From the NCBI GenBank assembly GCA_003134655.1, contig PLBY01000105.1:4353-51318 (forward strand): a stretch of DNA of 46,966 bases. Direction: 5' to 3'. This document shows positions 24,686-33,389 of this stretch, piece by piece. Below the pieces are notes generated by a model. The model saw only the letters and a program-made list of their open reading frames with translations. It was not told the origin of the DNA and made no database searches. A program made the position numbers and the translations under genes. This DNA comes from Acidobacteriaceae bacterium (GTDB taxonomy: Bacteria; Acidobacteriota; Terriglobia; Terriglobales; Acidobacteriaceae). Within the stretch, counting starts at the first letter, position 1. Each line of letters starts with the position of its first letter.

Positions 24686-25025
24686 ATGCCTCAGGAGCCT
24701 TTGCAGATCGAAGACGTCAGCGGGACGCCGGCAGGACAGCGAGTTCTGCGTCTGAGCGGTCCCATCCTGCTCTCCAACTTCTTTCCAGTTTCAGGCGTTG
24801 GTGCGCGCCAGCACAGCTCCCACCCTCATCCTCGACCTCGCGCAGGTTCCCTACATCGACTCTGCCGGCATCGGTGCGTTGGTGGGCGCCTACGTGAACC
24901 ATCAGAAGGACGGCCGCCGCCTGGCGCTGGTCGGCGTCACCAAGCGCGTACGCGACACTATGCAAGTCACGCACGTGGAGCAGTTCTTCCCGTTTTACGA
25001 CAGCGTGGCGGCAGCGCAAGCCTAA
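24686..25025 (+). pseudogene. STAS-domain (anti-sigma factor antagonist) gene with +1 frameshift
   Basis: Frame one encodes the N-terminal strand (MPQEPLQIEDVSG, QRVLRLSGPILLSNFF), then goes off. Another frame from about 24787 gives FQALVRASTAPTLILDLAQ, VPYIDSAGIGALVGAYV (the STAS loop whose Ser is the phosphorylation site), GVTKRVRDTM and VEQFFPFYDSV. Removing one C at 24785-24786 joins them into a normal STAS protein of about 112 residues. The high quality of both halves suggests a very recent mutation or a sequencing/assembly error. Confidence 0.8.
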
Positions 25026-25040
25026 TCTCCGGTTCCAGCG

Positions 25041-26687
25041 TTAGTGCAGCCGCCACGGCGACTGCTCGGGCCACCGGCTCATCGCGTCCTCGGCCCAAGC
25101 CGTCGATTTGTCGGCGTGGCACGACGTGCAGGGATTCGGGATTTTGTACTTGTCCGTCATGGCCGGGGTAATGAACCGGAAAGTGTGGGCGTGGACAAAC
25201 GTCCCGGGAACGCCTTCAGTTTCGATCGCCGGCATATGGCAGGCCACGCACTGGCTTCCGGCGCTGCCCTCTTTGTGGTGCGTGTGCGCCTCGAGCGTGG
25301 CTGTGTGCGGACCGTTGGCCGACGAAGATCCGTGGCAATCCAGGCAGATCTGATTCGCAGGCTTTCGCAGCTGGGCGTAGTTTTCCGTGCCGTGAACGTC
25401 ATGGCACGAGGCGCAGGTGATGCCATGCCGGTACATCACGCTCTGGGCAAAGTCGTTGCCCTGCATGCGATTCTTGTGCGCCGTGCAGTCGGGAAAGTAA
25501 TAGAAACTGGTTTCACCCAGCGTGCAGTCTTCGAGTTTCCAGTAGTCCTGCAGTCTTAGACCGACCCGATAGCCGACTGGCCAGTCGTAATACTTGCCTT
25601 CGATGGGGTTTTTCAGAGGCTGTCCCTGGGAGTGGCACTGGACGCACGTGTCATTGGCCGCGACGTCGTCGAGGTGGCCCGGATTCAGAATGTCTCCGCG
25701 CGTCGCATGCGCCACATGCTCGCTGCCCGGTCCGTGGCAGCGCTCACAGCCCACATTCCACTCTGCGACCTGCTTGGTCTGAATGTTGTAGTCGACGGAA
25801 TGGCAGCCATCGCACAACGGGCCGGTGGGCCGCTGCATGTTGTCGGGAGGGTACACGGCCGCCCACCAGTCTCCACCCTTGGGAACCATATATGGGCGCC
25901 AAGTGCGATTGCCGACGTCCCACTGCACGGGCAGGGGATAGTAGTCGTCCCCGACCTTGGTGAAGTAGCGCTGCTTCCAGAGGCTCCCGTAGACAAAGGC
26001 CACCTGGTCAACGGTGAACTTGGCCACGTTGTTGGTCTTGAGGTCGGGAGTGATGGCTTCGGGATGGGTCTTTGGATCACGCACCACGTTCGCCATGGGC
26101 GTCTTCTTCCAGCGGGCATAGATCTCCGCATGGCACTTCTCGCAGGCCTGGGAGCCGACGTAGTGTGCCGAACTGGCGGCTGCCGCCTGTTGCGACTGTT
26201 CCTGCTGGGTTAGCGGACGGAGGGTTCGGATGTAGGAGACGAGCCTCCAACTATTCCCGGACGATTCCGCGTGGGGACGAGCCCAGGCGGGCATGCCGGT
26301 CAGCTGGACTCCGTTTTCGATGATGTAGTGGATCTCGCCGTCGGTGAGGTCCTGCGTGGCAGCCGCGCGCAGGTCAGGAACGCGGGGATAGAGGCCCAAT
26401 CCGACTGGCGTCTTTCCGCTGCCGTCAACTCCGTGACACCCGGCACACTGAGCCAGGAAGAAGTCCCGGCCCTGCTGGGCAGCCTCCGAGGATCCCGCAA
26501 AGGGATTCTTGTCAGCGCGCTCGCGAGTGGGGATCGCCACATTCCGCAAGTCTCGAGCCAAGACGGATTCCCACCACGGCGGGGTTGCGGTCGCACGGAA
26601 TCCGTGCCGCACCAGCAGGACACCGCCGACGGCTCCGACGACTACGATCGCGAGAACAACGAGAAGAAGCAGCTTCAGGAATTTCAT
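25041..26687 (-). CDS. Nine-heme cytochrome c (fused monoheme and octaheme parts)
   Basis: 548 residues, N-terminal membrane anchor/signal (about 5-28). Nine CXXCH heme sites: CAGCH in an N-terminal class-I-like domain (about 65-160, with MPAWA giving a possible axial Met), then CEKCH, CDGCH, CERCH, CVQCH, CASCH, CLDCH, CVACH and CTSCH. Octaheme-type modules of this kind act in periplasmic electron transfer, in some families as nitrite or hydroxylamine enzymes, but no enzyme-specific Lys-ligated CXXCK site is present. Monocistronic; partners are not nearby. Confidence 0.9.
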   Translation of the reverse strand: MKFLKLLLLVVLAIVVVGAVGGVLLVRHGFRATATPPWWESVLARDLRNVAIPTRERADKNPFAGSSEAAQQGRDFFLAQCAGCHGVDGSGKTPVGLGLYPRVPDLRAAATQDLTDGEIHYIIENGVQLTGMPAWARPHAESSGNSWRLVSYIRTLRPLTQQEQSQQAAAASSAHYVGSQACEKCHAEIYARWKKTPMANVVRDPKTHPEAITPDLKTNNVAKFTVDQVAFVYGSLWKQRYFTKVGDDYYPLPVQWDVGNRTWRPYMVPKGGDWWAAVYPPDNMQRPTGPLCDGCHSVDYNIQTKQVAEWNVGCERCHGPGSEHVAHATRGDILNPGHLDDVAANDTCVQCHSQGQPLKNPIEGKYYDWPVGYRVGLRLQDYWKLEDCTLGETSFYYFPDCTAHKNRMQGNDFAQSVMYRHGITCASCHDVHGTENYAQLRKPANQICLDCHGSSSANGPHTATLEAHTHHKEGSAGSQCVACHMPAIETEGVPGTFVHAHTFRFITPAMTDKYKIPNPCTSCHADKSTAWAEDAMSRWPEQSPWRLH

Positions 26688-26852
26688 GCTCGTTCACTCT
26701 CCGTCGAATGCCAGGCCGACCAGGAGTTCGTCCGTCGGCGCCGCGCCATTCTAACGCGAGACGACAGGGATTCCCCAAGTTCCTCCTGCGGGGCGGCTCT
26801 TTAGCCACCGCGCCGTTGCGATTGGACGCGATCTCATTGCATAGTGGAAGCG

Positions 26853-27479
26853 ATGACAACAGACATCCCAGCGCTGCAGGGTAAGCACGTTCGCCTCGAA
26901 CCGCTCGATCACCGCCACGTCGACGGCCTGGTCGCCGCGGCCGGCGACGACGAGTCGCTCTACCAATGGAGTCCCGTCCCTCGGGGCAAGATCGCGGCCA
27001 TCAGTTACGTCGACACCGCCCTGGCCTGGCGAGACGCAGGCAGCGCCGTGCCGTTCGCGATTGTCCGAAACGAAGATGGTCTCGTCATCGGCTCCACGCG
27101 CTTCTGGAACATCGAGCGATGGGCATGGCCGCGGGGGCATCCCTCGCACGGCCGGAACGCGCCGGACGCCTGTGAAATCGGTTATACATGGTTGACTCGC
27201 CCTGCCGTCCGGACCGCAGCCAACACGGAGTCCAAACAGCTCATGCTCACTCACTCCTTTGAAGATTGGCAGGTGCTGCGCGTCTGCTTTCACACCGACG
27301 CGCGCAACCAGCGCTCACGAGCGGCGCTGGAACGCATCGGCGGACAATGCGAAGGCATCCTTCGCGCTCACCGCATGGCCGCCGACTTCATTCCGCGCGA
27401 TTCGGTACGCTACTCGATCCTGGCAGCCGAGTGGCCGGCCGCGAAGCAGAGGCTGCTTCAACTCGTCGATCGAGCGTAA
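26853..27479 (+). CDS. GNAT acetyltransferase, RimJ/RimL-like
   Basis: 208 residues from the ATG at 26853; a GTG at 26844 is the alternative. Opens with GKHVRLEPLDHRHVDGL, continues PFAIVRNEDGLVIGSTRFWNIE, EIGYTWLTRPAVRTAANTESK (acetyl-CoA region) and HTDARNQRSRAALERIGGQCEGILR, the standard RimJ/RimL-type order. Likely acetylates an amine such as a protein N-terminus or small molecule; the substrate is not predictable. Confidence 0.88.
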   Translation: MTTDIPALQGKHVRLEPLDHRHVDGLVAAAGDDESLYQWSPVPRGKIAAISYVDTALAWRDAGSAVPFAIVRNEDGLVIGSTRFWNIERWAWPRGHPSHGRNAPDACEIGYTWLTRPAVRTAANTESKQLMLTHSFEDWQVLRVCFHTDARNQRSRAALERIGGQCEGILRAHRMAADFIPRDSVRYSILAAEWPAAKQRLLQLVDRA

Positions 27480-27484
27480 GTGTG

Positions 27485-27506
27485 GCGCGGGCGCCCTCGC
27501 CCGCGC
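27485..27506. repeat. Perfect 9-bp GC hairpin between convergent genes
   Basis: GCGCGGGCG (27485-27493), CCCT loop, CGCCCGCGC (27498-27506), placed 6 bases after the GNAT stop and 37 before the VOC stop. Possible bidirectional terminator or REP-type unit. Confidence 0.6.
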
Positions 27507-27542
27507 GGCGTGCAGCCACAATTTGCGGCGCGAGCGAGGTCG

Positions 27543-27992
27543 CTACGCGATTGTCTTAGCTTCAATCCCGTCATTCTCCGGCTGATCCTTGCCCTGCTTC
27601 GCTACGGGATGCTGGAAGCAGAGACCATAGCCGTCGGGATCCTTAAACCACAACTGGTTCATGCCGTAAGGCGCCACCTTTGGCGGCTTCAAGTTGACGC
27701 CGTGCGCGCGGAGGTGTTGGTAAGCGGCGTCGAGATCCTTGCACCCGAAGAACAGACACGTATCGTCATGGGCGGCCACACGCGGCGGATCCGGTGCCGG
27801 CGGCCTGTGGTCTGCCTCGTAGGCTGTATTGAGCATCAGCTCGGCGCCATTCAACTTCAGCCATGACCAATTGCAGTCGTCCCCAGGCTCCGACGTGGCG
27901 TGAACGCCGAACCCCAGCACGTCGCGGTAGAAGCGGATCGCGGTCGGCATGTCGAAGACCTGCAGCAGCGGACAAATTCCGTGGATGTCCAT
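27543..27992 (-). CDS. VOC-family (glyoxalase/bleomycin-resistance-like) protein
   Basis: 149 residues; GGAGGT lies 10 bases before the ATG. A beta-alpha-beta-beta-beta fold with GICPLLQVFDMPTAIRFYRDVLGF, LNGAELMLNT and WFKDPDGYGLCFQHP. The metal-binding Glu/His pattern is partly present. Substrate unknown. Single gene, convergent with the GNAT. Confidence 0.88.
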   Translation of the reverse strand: MDIHGICPLLQVFDMPTAIRFYRDVLGFGVHATSEPGDDCNWSWLKLNGAELMLNTAYEADHRPPAPDPPRVAAHDDTCLFFGCKDLDAAYQHLRAHGVNLKPPKVAPYGMNQLWFKDPDGYGLCFQHPVAKQGKDQPENDGIEAKTIA

Positions 27993-28144
27993 GGCCCAAT
28001 TAACCTCCTTCGTTTGGCCGGAAATATATCAGAAGTCCGGAGTCCCACAAATTGGAGGTGTTTGTCCCGCCCACAGTAAGCAGAAGGAATGCCTCCCCGG
28101 TCAGACTTGTGAGAAAGTAGTCCTGATTCGAGAGAGAGATTGAA

Positions 28145-28555
28145 ATGAACGTGGATTCCATTCGCGCGTACTGTCTGGCTTTTCCAGAAGTGACAGAAAA
28201 GCTTCAGTGGAGCGACGCCCTGTGCTTCAGGGTCAGGCAGAAGATGTTTGCTGTGCTGGGGCTCGATCAGGTGCGTCTGACGTTTAAGTGCACCGGTGAG
28301 AAGTTTGCCGAGTTGATTGAGCGGGAGGACATCGCTCCAGCGCCTTATGTCGGGCGCTACAAGTGGGTGATTCTGCACAGGCTGGACGCGCTGCAGACTG
28401 ATGAGTTGCGAGACATGCTCCGCCAATCGTATGAGATGGTCGCCGCCAACGCGCCGAAACTGGGAGTTCGAAAGCCCAGTCGCGAGAAGAAGGGCTTGAA
28501 GAAGAAGGCGTCAGGGAAGACTCGCGCAAAGAAGAAGAAACGGAAAAAACCTTAG
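28145..28555 (+). CDS. MmcQ/YjbR-family protein with lysine-rich tail
   Basis: 136 residues; GAGAGAG lies about 6 bases before the ATG. Residues 1-105 match the MmcQ/YjbR (CyaY-like fold) family: IRAYCLAFPEVTEKLQWSDALCFRV, KMFAVLG, and YVGRYKWVILHRLDALQTDEL. Residues about 110-136 are nearly all Lys/Arg, suggesting nucleic-acid binding. Function of the family is not settled. Confidence 0.88.
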   Translation: MNVDSIRAYCLAFPEVTEKLQWSDALCFRVRQKMFAVLGLDQVRLTFKCTGEKFAELIEREDIAPAPYVGRYKWVILHRLDALQTDELRDMLRQSYEMVAANAPKLGVRKPSREKKGLKKKASGKTRAKKKKRKKP

Positions 28556-28662
28556 CGACCTCCCGATGCGAAGGAGCAGATCAAACCGCGTTCTGGAGGG
28601 CCCGTGTTGACGTGCACCCCTGCAACGCGTGCTATCTTTAGGTTTTGCGTGGGAGTTGGGAA

Positions 28663-29061
28663 GTGCCCGTCACCTACAGTATCGACACCACACGACGGCT
28701 CATTCGTACCGCTTGCACTCGGCCCCTGAGGTTCGAGCAGGTGATCGACCACTTCCAACAACTCAACGACGATCCCGCCTGCTCCGGACGTCTTGACGTC
28801 TTATTGGATGTTACTGACGCTGACACGTTGCCCAACAGCAGCCAACTGGGGGCCGTCGGCGCGGCTGCGAGCGCCATTCGCAAGAAGGTGCAGTTCGGGG
28901 CGTGTGCCATATTGGCCGCCAGCGATGCTATGTTCGGTATGATGCGAGTGTTCGAGGTCCAGGCCGGCGCCCATTTCGGCGCGATGCGCGTGTTTCGAAA
29001 CGCCGATGAGGCCGAGAAGTGGCTGGCTTCCAATCCCGCGGCGGCTGATCCGCGACCGTAA
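28663..29061 (+). CDS. Hypothetical protein, possible STAS/SpoIIAA-like fold
   Basis: 132 residues from the GTG at 28663, which has GGGAG about 8 bases upstream; a TTG at 28645 is the alternative. Pattern of strand-helix elements (TTRRLIRTACTRPL, LDVLLDVTDADTLP, FGACAILAASDAMFGMMRVFEVQ) ending FGAMRVFRNADEAEKWLA, which recalls SpoIIAA-like proteins. No catalytic residues recognised. Confidence 0.6.
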   Translation: MPVTYSIDTTRRLIRTACTRPLRFEQVIDHFQQLNDDPACSGRLDVLLDVTDADTLPNSSQLGAVGAAASAIRKKVQFGACAILAASDAMFGMMRVFEVQAGAHFGAMRVFRNADEAEKWLASNPAAADPRP

Positions 29062-29178
29062 CCCGCATCGCCCCCACTCCGGTTCCCGCAGCCTTCGACG
29101 GAGGTCCTGACTGCGCGCCCCTCCGGCATTTGACTCTGCTCGCTTCGGTCGGCTAGCCTCAAGAGTTCGTGGCAACTC

Positions 29179-30957
29179 ATGGGGCCTTCAATCCGCATGC
29201 GATCCCTGCATAAATCATTGATTTTGCTGCTGATGGCGCTTGTGGCAGTAGGCGCGATGCCCTCCGCCCAAGCCTCCGTACATCCGGTTCATGCGCAGCA
29301 CGCAATCGTGGTGAGCGTGCATGAACTGGCCTCGCAGGTTGGGGTCGAGATCATGCAGGCCGGTGGCAACGCCGTCGACGCCGCGGTGGCCACCGGATTT
29401 GCGCTGGCCGTGGTGCACCCTCCGGCGGGAAATATCGGCGGCGGCGGATTCATGCTGATCCGCATGGCCGACGGCAAGATGCACTTCATCGACTATCGCG
29501 AAAAAGCCCCGGCTGCGGCGACGCGCGACATGTTTCTCGATGCGCAAGGCAATGTCATCCCAGACGCCAGCGAAATTGGCTACAAATCAATCGGCGTGCC
29601 CGGATCGGTGGCCGGCTTGGTTTACGCCGAGCAAAAATACGGCAAGCTGACACTCAAGCAAGTAATGGCTGCGGCGATCCGATTGGCGCGCGATGGTTAC
29701 GCGCTGACTTGGGGAGAGGCGCATGACTTCCAGACGGACAAATATCTGGGCCAGTTTCCCGAGTCGCATCGCGTGTTTCAGCGCAACGGCGACTACTACA
29801 AGCCGGGAGAGATTTTCCGCCAGCCCGACCTGGCGCGGACTCTGCAGCGGATTGCCGAGAAGCCCGACGACTTCTATCACGGCTCCCTCGCCCGCGAACT
29901 GGCTGCGGCCATGCAGAAGGGTGGAGGCCTGATCACCGCGGACGATCTGGCGCACTATGAAGTCAAGGAGCGCACGCCGGTGCGCGGAACCTATCGCGGA
30001 TATGAAGTGATCAGCGCTCCGCCGCCGTCCTCGGGTGGAACCGTGCTGATTGAATCCCTTAATATTCTGGAAGGCTACGATCTCGCCAAGATGGGCGACC
30101 GCTCGGCCCAGTCGATTCACTACACCACCGAGGCGTTCCGGCGGGCATTCTTCGACCGCGCCGAATTCTTGGGCGATCCGGATTTCGCCAAAATCCCCGT
30201 GGCGCAGCTCCTTGACAAACGATACGCAGCGGCCTGGGAAGATACGATTGATCCCGTGCACGCCACGCCCAGCAAAGACTTGAAGCGCCCGGCAGTGTTC
30301 AATGAACTCGAACAATATGCGGCCGCGCATCCGCCGATGGCGCCGCATGAGTCCAACCACACGACGCACTATTCCGTCATGGACGCCGACGGCAATGCCG
30401 TGTCCGTGACCACAACCATCAACGACTGGTTCGGATCGCGCGTCACCGCCGATGGCTTGGGCTTCCTGATGAACGATGAGATGGACGACTTCTCGGCCAA
30501 GCCCGGCGTGCCCAATTCCGACGGCTTGCTTCAGGGTGACGTGAATGCCATCGGGCCCGGGAAGCGGCCGCTATCGTCGATGACTCCAACGATTGTGGTC
30601 CACGATGGCAGGACCGTCATGGTCCTCGGTTCGCCGGGCAGTTCCAAGATCATTACCACGGTCGCCAATGTTCTAATGGGTGTGGTGGACTACGGCATGA
30701 ACATTCAGGAAGCGGTCAATGCACCCCGTTTTCACAATCAATGGATGCCCGACGTCCTCAGTGTGGAACAATGGTTCTCACCCGATACCCTGAACCTGCT
30801 GCATCACATGGGATACAACATTGAAGTAGGGCTGCACTACGGCGGGGATGTGGAGTTCTACTGGAGCGACGCGGAATGCATTGCCGTCGACGCCAAAACC
30901 GGCGATCGATTAGGCGCCAGCGACGGCCGGGGCAGCGGAAAGGCAGTGGGATATTAG
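29179..30957 (+). CDS. ggt: Gamma-glutamyltranspeptidase precursor
   Basis: 592 residues with a signal peptide (hydrophobic 12-28, cleavage near AQA). Large-subunit marks: GGNAVDAAVATGFALAVVHP and GNIGGGGFML. The autocatalytic processing site is NHTTHYSV, with the nucleophile Thr at about residue 395, followed by GNAVSVTTTIN; later PLSSMTPTIV and the glycine-rich GSPGSSKI oxyanion region. It hydrolyses or transfers the gamma-glutamyl group of glutathione in the periplasm. Monocistronic. Confidence 0.95.
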   Translation: MGPSIRMRSLHKSLILLLMALVAVGAMPSAQASVHPVHAQHAIVVSVHELASQVGVEIMQAGGNAVDAAVATGFALAVVHPPAGNIGGGGFMLIRMADGKMHFIDYREKAPAAATRDMFLDAQGNVIPDASEIGYKSIGVPGSVAGLVYAEQKYGKLTLKQVMAAAIRLARDGYALTWGEAHDFQTDKYLGQFPESHRVFQRNGDYYKPGEIFRQPDLARTLQRIAEKPDDFYHGSLARELAAAMQKGGGLITADDLAHYEVKERTPVRGTYRGYEVISAPPPSSGGTVLIESLNILEGYDLAKMGDRSAQSIHYTTEAFRRAFFDRAEFLGDPDFAKIPVAQLLDKRYAAAWEDTIDPVHATPSKDLKRPAVFNELEQYAAAHPPMAPHESNHTTHYSVMDADGNAVSVTTTINDWFGSRVTADGLGFLMNDEMDDFSAKPGVPNSDGLLQGDVNAIGPGKRPLSSMTPTIVVHDGRTVMVLGSPGSSKIITTVANVLMGVVDYGMNIQEAVNAPRFHNQWMPDVLSVEQWFSPDTLNLLHHMGYNIEVGLHYGGDVEFYWSDAECIAVDAKTGDRLGASDGRGSGKAVGY

Positions 30958-30983
30958 AAAGGTAGGGATGATTGTTGATGGTT

Positions 30984-31080
30984 GTAGCGCCGGCATCCTG
31001 CCGGCTGTCGCGAGGGCATCCTGCCCTCGCACCTGCGGGCGAGACGTCCCCAGGACAGTCACCGAAACGGCGGCTCTACA
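30984..31080. repeat. REP-like palindromic repeat, GTAGCGCCGGC family (copy 3)
   Basis: About 97 bp from GTAGCGCCGGCATCCTGCCGG to CGGCTCTAC. The flanks GATTGTTGATGG and CGGTCAACAATT add an outer imperfect inversion. Sits between the ggt stop and the next gene. Confidence 0.75.
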
Positions 31081-31108
31081 ACGGTCAACAATTCTCTAAG
31101 GGACGCGC

Positions 31109-31930
31109 ATGCTAAAAGCAGTTTCCACGTATCTGTTCGTGAAAGAGCGGCTGCATCCCGGCATTCTGGATGGGCTGACCCGCAGCGGTGTGCAGGCAGT
31201 CGAGATTTTCGCGGCGCGCCAGCACATCGATTACGCCAACCGCAAGGCGCACGTCAAGGAAATTGCCGACTGGTTCCGCGGCAGCGGGATTCCGCTGAAC
31301 TCCGTCCACTCGCCTCTCTACGCCGACTACGAGTGGGGCCGGGCCGGCGCGCCACCGGTGAACATTGCCTCCACCGACCGCGCAGGCCGCGTCGAGGCCA
31401 TGGACGAGATCAAGCGCGCCCTCGAGATTGCGGAGCAGATTCCGTTTCGATTCCTGGTGCAGCATCTGGGCGCACCCAACGAGGATTTCAGCGAGAAGAA
31501 GTTCGAAGCGGCCATGACTTCGATCGAGCACCTGCGGGCCTTTGCCAAACCGCTGGGAGTGCGCATTCTGCTGGAGAATATTCCGAACGAACTCTCGACG
31601 CCCGATCGCCTGGTGGAAATGATCCGCGGCGCGCACTTTGATGATGTCGGTGTCTGTTTCGATTTCGGCCACGCCCACATGATGAGTAACGTCCGCGAAG
31701 GATTTGAAATTCTGCGGAATCACATTTGCTCCACCCACGTTCACGACAACGACAAGATGAAAGATTCGCACCTCTGGCCCGGGCAGGGAACTATCGACTG
31801 GAAAGAAGCCATGGAACTCCTGCGCTCCGCTCCACAAACTCCGCCCCTGCTCCTGGAACTCGGAGAAGACGAGAAAGTAAATCCGTTGGAAAAGCTGGGA
31901 GAAACGTTCGACAAGCTGGAAGGAGCCTAG
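31109..31930 (+). CDS. Sugar phosphate isomerase/epimerase-like TIM barrel
   Basis: 273 residues of the AP endonuclease-2/xylose isomerase-like fold. Strand ends carry the metal ligands: FLVQHLG (His), ILLENIPNEL (Glu), VCFDFGHAHM (Asp, His), STHVHDNDKMKDSHLWPGQGTIDW and LLLELG (Glu). Lacks a signal peptide. Likely a divalent-metal sugar isomerase or epimerase; specificity unknown. ATG follows AAGGGA by about 7 bases. Confidence 0.88.
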   Translation: MLKAVSTYLFVKERLHPGILDGLTRSGVQAVEIFAARQHIDYANRKAHVKEIADWFRGSGIPLNSVHSPLYADYEWGRAGAPPVNIASTDRAGRVEAMDEIKRALEIAEQIPFRFLVQHLGAPNEDFSEKKFEAAMTSIEHLRAFAKPLGVRILLENIPNELSTPDRLVEMIRGAHFDDVGVCFDFGHAHMMSNVREGFEILRNHICSTHVHDNDKMKDSHLWPGQGTIDWKEAMELLRSAPQTPPLLLELGEDEKVNPLEKLGETFDKLEGA

Positions 31931-31997
31931 GTTTCATAGTTTCAAAGTTTCAAGAACTCTCATGGGTTTGCCTTGAAACTCTGAAACCTTGAAACTT
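31931..31997. repeat. Inverted repeat, TTTCAAAGTTTCAAG family
   Basis: Arms at 31931-31954 and 31974-31997 built of TTTCAA/TTGAAA units, exactly filling the gap before asnS. A TTG codon inside the right arm keeps the asnS frame open, but the true start is the ATG at 32011. Confidence 0.75.
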
Positions 31998-32010
31998 GAA
32001 CCCTGAAATT

Positions 32011-33336
32011 ATGTCGTCACCCGTCACCACCATCGCAGAAATCGGCAAACACGAAGGCCAGTCGGTCACTATCCGCGGCTGGCTCTACAACCTGCGCGAA
32101 AGCGGGAAGTTGCTGTTCCCGCAATTTCGCGACGGCTCAGGCATCATTCAAGGTGTCGTGCCGAAGAACGCGGTTTCGCCCGAAGTGTTCGATGCCATCA
32201 AGACGCTGACGCAGGAATCGAGCGTCATTGTCGAAGGCAAAGTCCGCGCCGACAAGCGCGCCCACGGTGGCTACGAACTTGATGTGGCCAACGTGCAGGT
32301 CGTGCAGCGCGTGCCCGAATCGACGCCCTATCCGATCACTCCCAAGGAGCACGGCACCGACTTCCTGATGGAGCACCGCCATCTGTGGGTGCGGTCGCAG
32401 CGGCAGGCGGCGATTCTGCGGGTGCGTGCTGAAATCATCAAAGCAGCCCGCGACTTCTTCGACGAACGCGGCTTCACACTGACCGATCCTCCCATCATCA
32501 CTCCGGCGGCATGTGAAGGAACGAGCACGCTGTTCCCGGTCAACTACTTCGATGAGCAGGCCTTCCTCACGCAATCCGGCCAGCTCTACGTCGAGGCGAC
32601 CGCGATGGCGCTGGGCAAGGTGTATTCGTTTGGTCCCACGTTCCGCGCGGAGAAATCAAAGACCCGCCGCCATCTCACCGAATTCTGGATGGTCGAACCC
32701 GAAGTCGCTTACGCCGAACTCGACGACGTCATGGCACTGGCCGAGGGACTCATCACGTTCATTGTGAAGCGTTGTCTCGAGAAGCGCCGCGTCGATCTGC
32801 AGACCATCGGCCGCGATATTTCCAAGCTCGAAAAAATAGAAGCTCCCTTCCCGCGCATCAGTTACGACGAAGCAGTCAAGAATCTGCAGGAAGGCCATGC
32901 TAAGGGCGCGCTCGAATCGAAATTCGAATGGGGCGGCGACCTCGGCTCGCCCGACGAAACCTATCTCTCAGCGCAGTTCGACAAGCCAGTCATGGTGCAT
33001 CGTTACCCGGCGAAGGTAAAGGCGTTTTACATGGAACCCGACCCGCAGCGGCCCGAGCTGGCTTTATGCGTCGACGTGCTCGCCCCCGAAGGTTACGGAG
33101 AAATCATCGGCGGTTCGCAGCGTATGGCGTCGTATGAATTGCTGCTGCAGCGCATCCATGAACATAACTTGCCGGAGGAAGCCTTCACGTGGTATCTCGA
33201 CCTGCGCAAGTTCGGCAGCGTACCGCACGGAGGCTTCGGCATGGGCATTGAGCGCGCGGTAGCGTGGATCTGCGGCCTGGAGCACGTGCGCGAAACGATC
33301 CCGTTTCCCAGAATGTTGTACCGGCTATATCCGTAA
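32011..33336 (+). CDS. asnS: Asparaginyl-tRNA synthetase
   Basis: 441 residues. N-terminal OB-fold anticodon-binding domain (about 15-105, [29 protein letters not shown]). Class-II catalytic core with motif 2 [27 protein letters not shown] and motif 3 [28 protein letters not shown]. The [10 protein letters not shown] form is AsnRS-like rather than AspRS-like. Charges tRNA-Asn directly. First of three co-oriented genes (asnS, arginase, ddl). Confidence 0.95.
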   Translation: MSSPVTTIAEIGKHEGQSVTIRGWLYNLRESGKLLFPQFRDGSGIIQGVVPKNAVSPEVFDAIKTLTQESSVIVEGKVRADKRAHGGYELDVANVQVVQRVPESTPYPITPKEHGTDFLMEHRHLWVRSQRQAAILRVRAEIIKAARDFFDERGFTLTDPPIITPAACEGTSTLFPVNYFDEQAFLTQSGQLYVEATAMALGKVYSFGPTFRAEKSKTRRHLTEFWMVEPEVAYAELDDVMALAEGLITFIVKRCLEKRRVDLQTIGRDISKLEKIEAPFPRISYDEAVKNLQEGHAKGALESKFEWGGDLGSPDETYLSAQFDKPVMVHRYPAKVKAFYMEPDPQRPELALCVDVLAPEGYGEIIGGSQRMASYELLLQRIHEHNLPEEAFTWYLDLRKFGSVPHGGFGMGIERAVAWICGLEHVRETIPFPRMLYRLYP

Positions 33337-33389
33337 TAAGTTTTGCGAATCACTTGATTGCATAATTCCTCAATCCTTGTTGATTGACT

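Noticed and set aside
21277..31080. CRISPR array
   Set aside because: Repeats are palindromic, few, and not regularly spaced with unique spacers; no cas genes are present.
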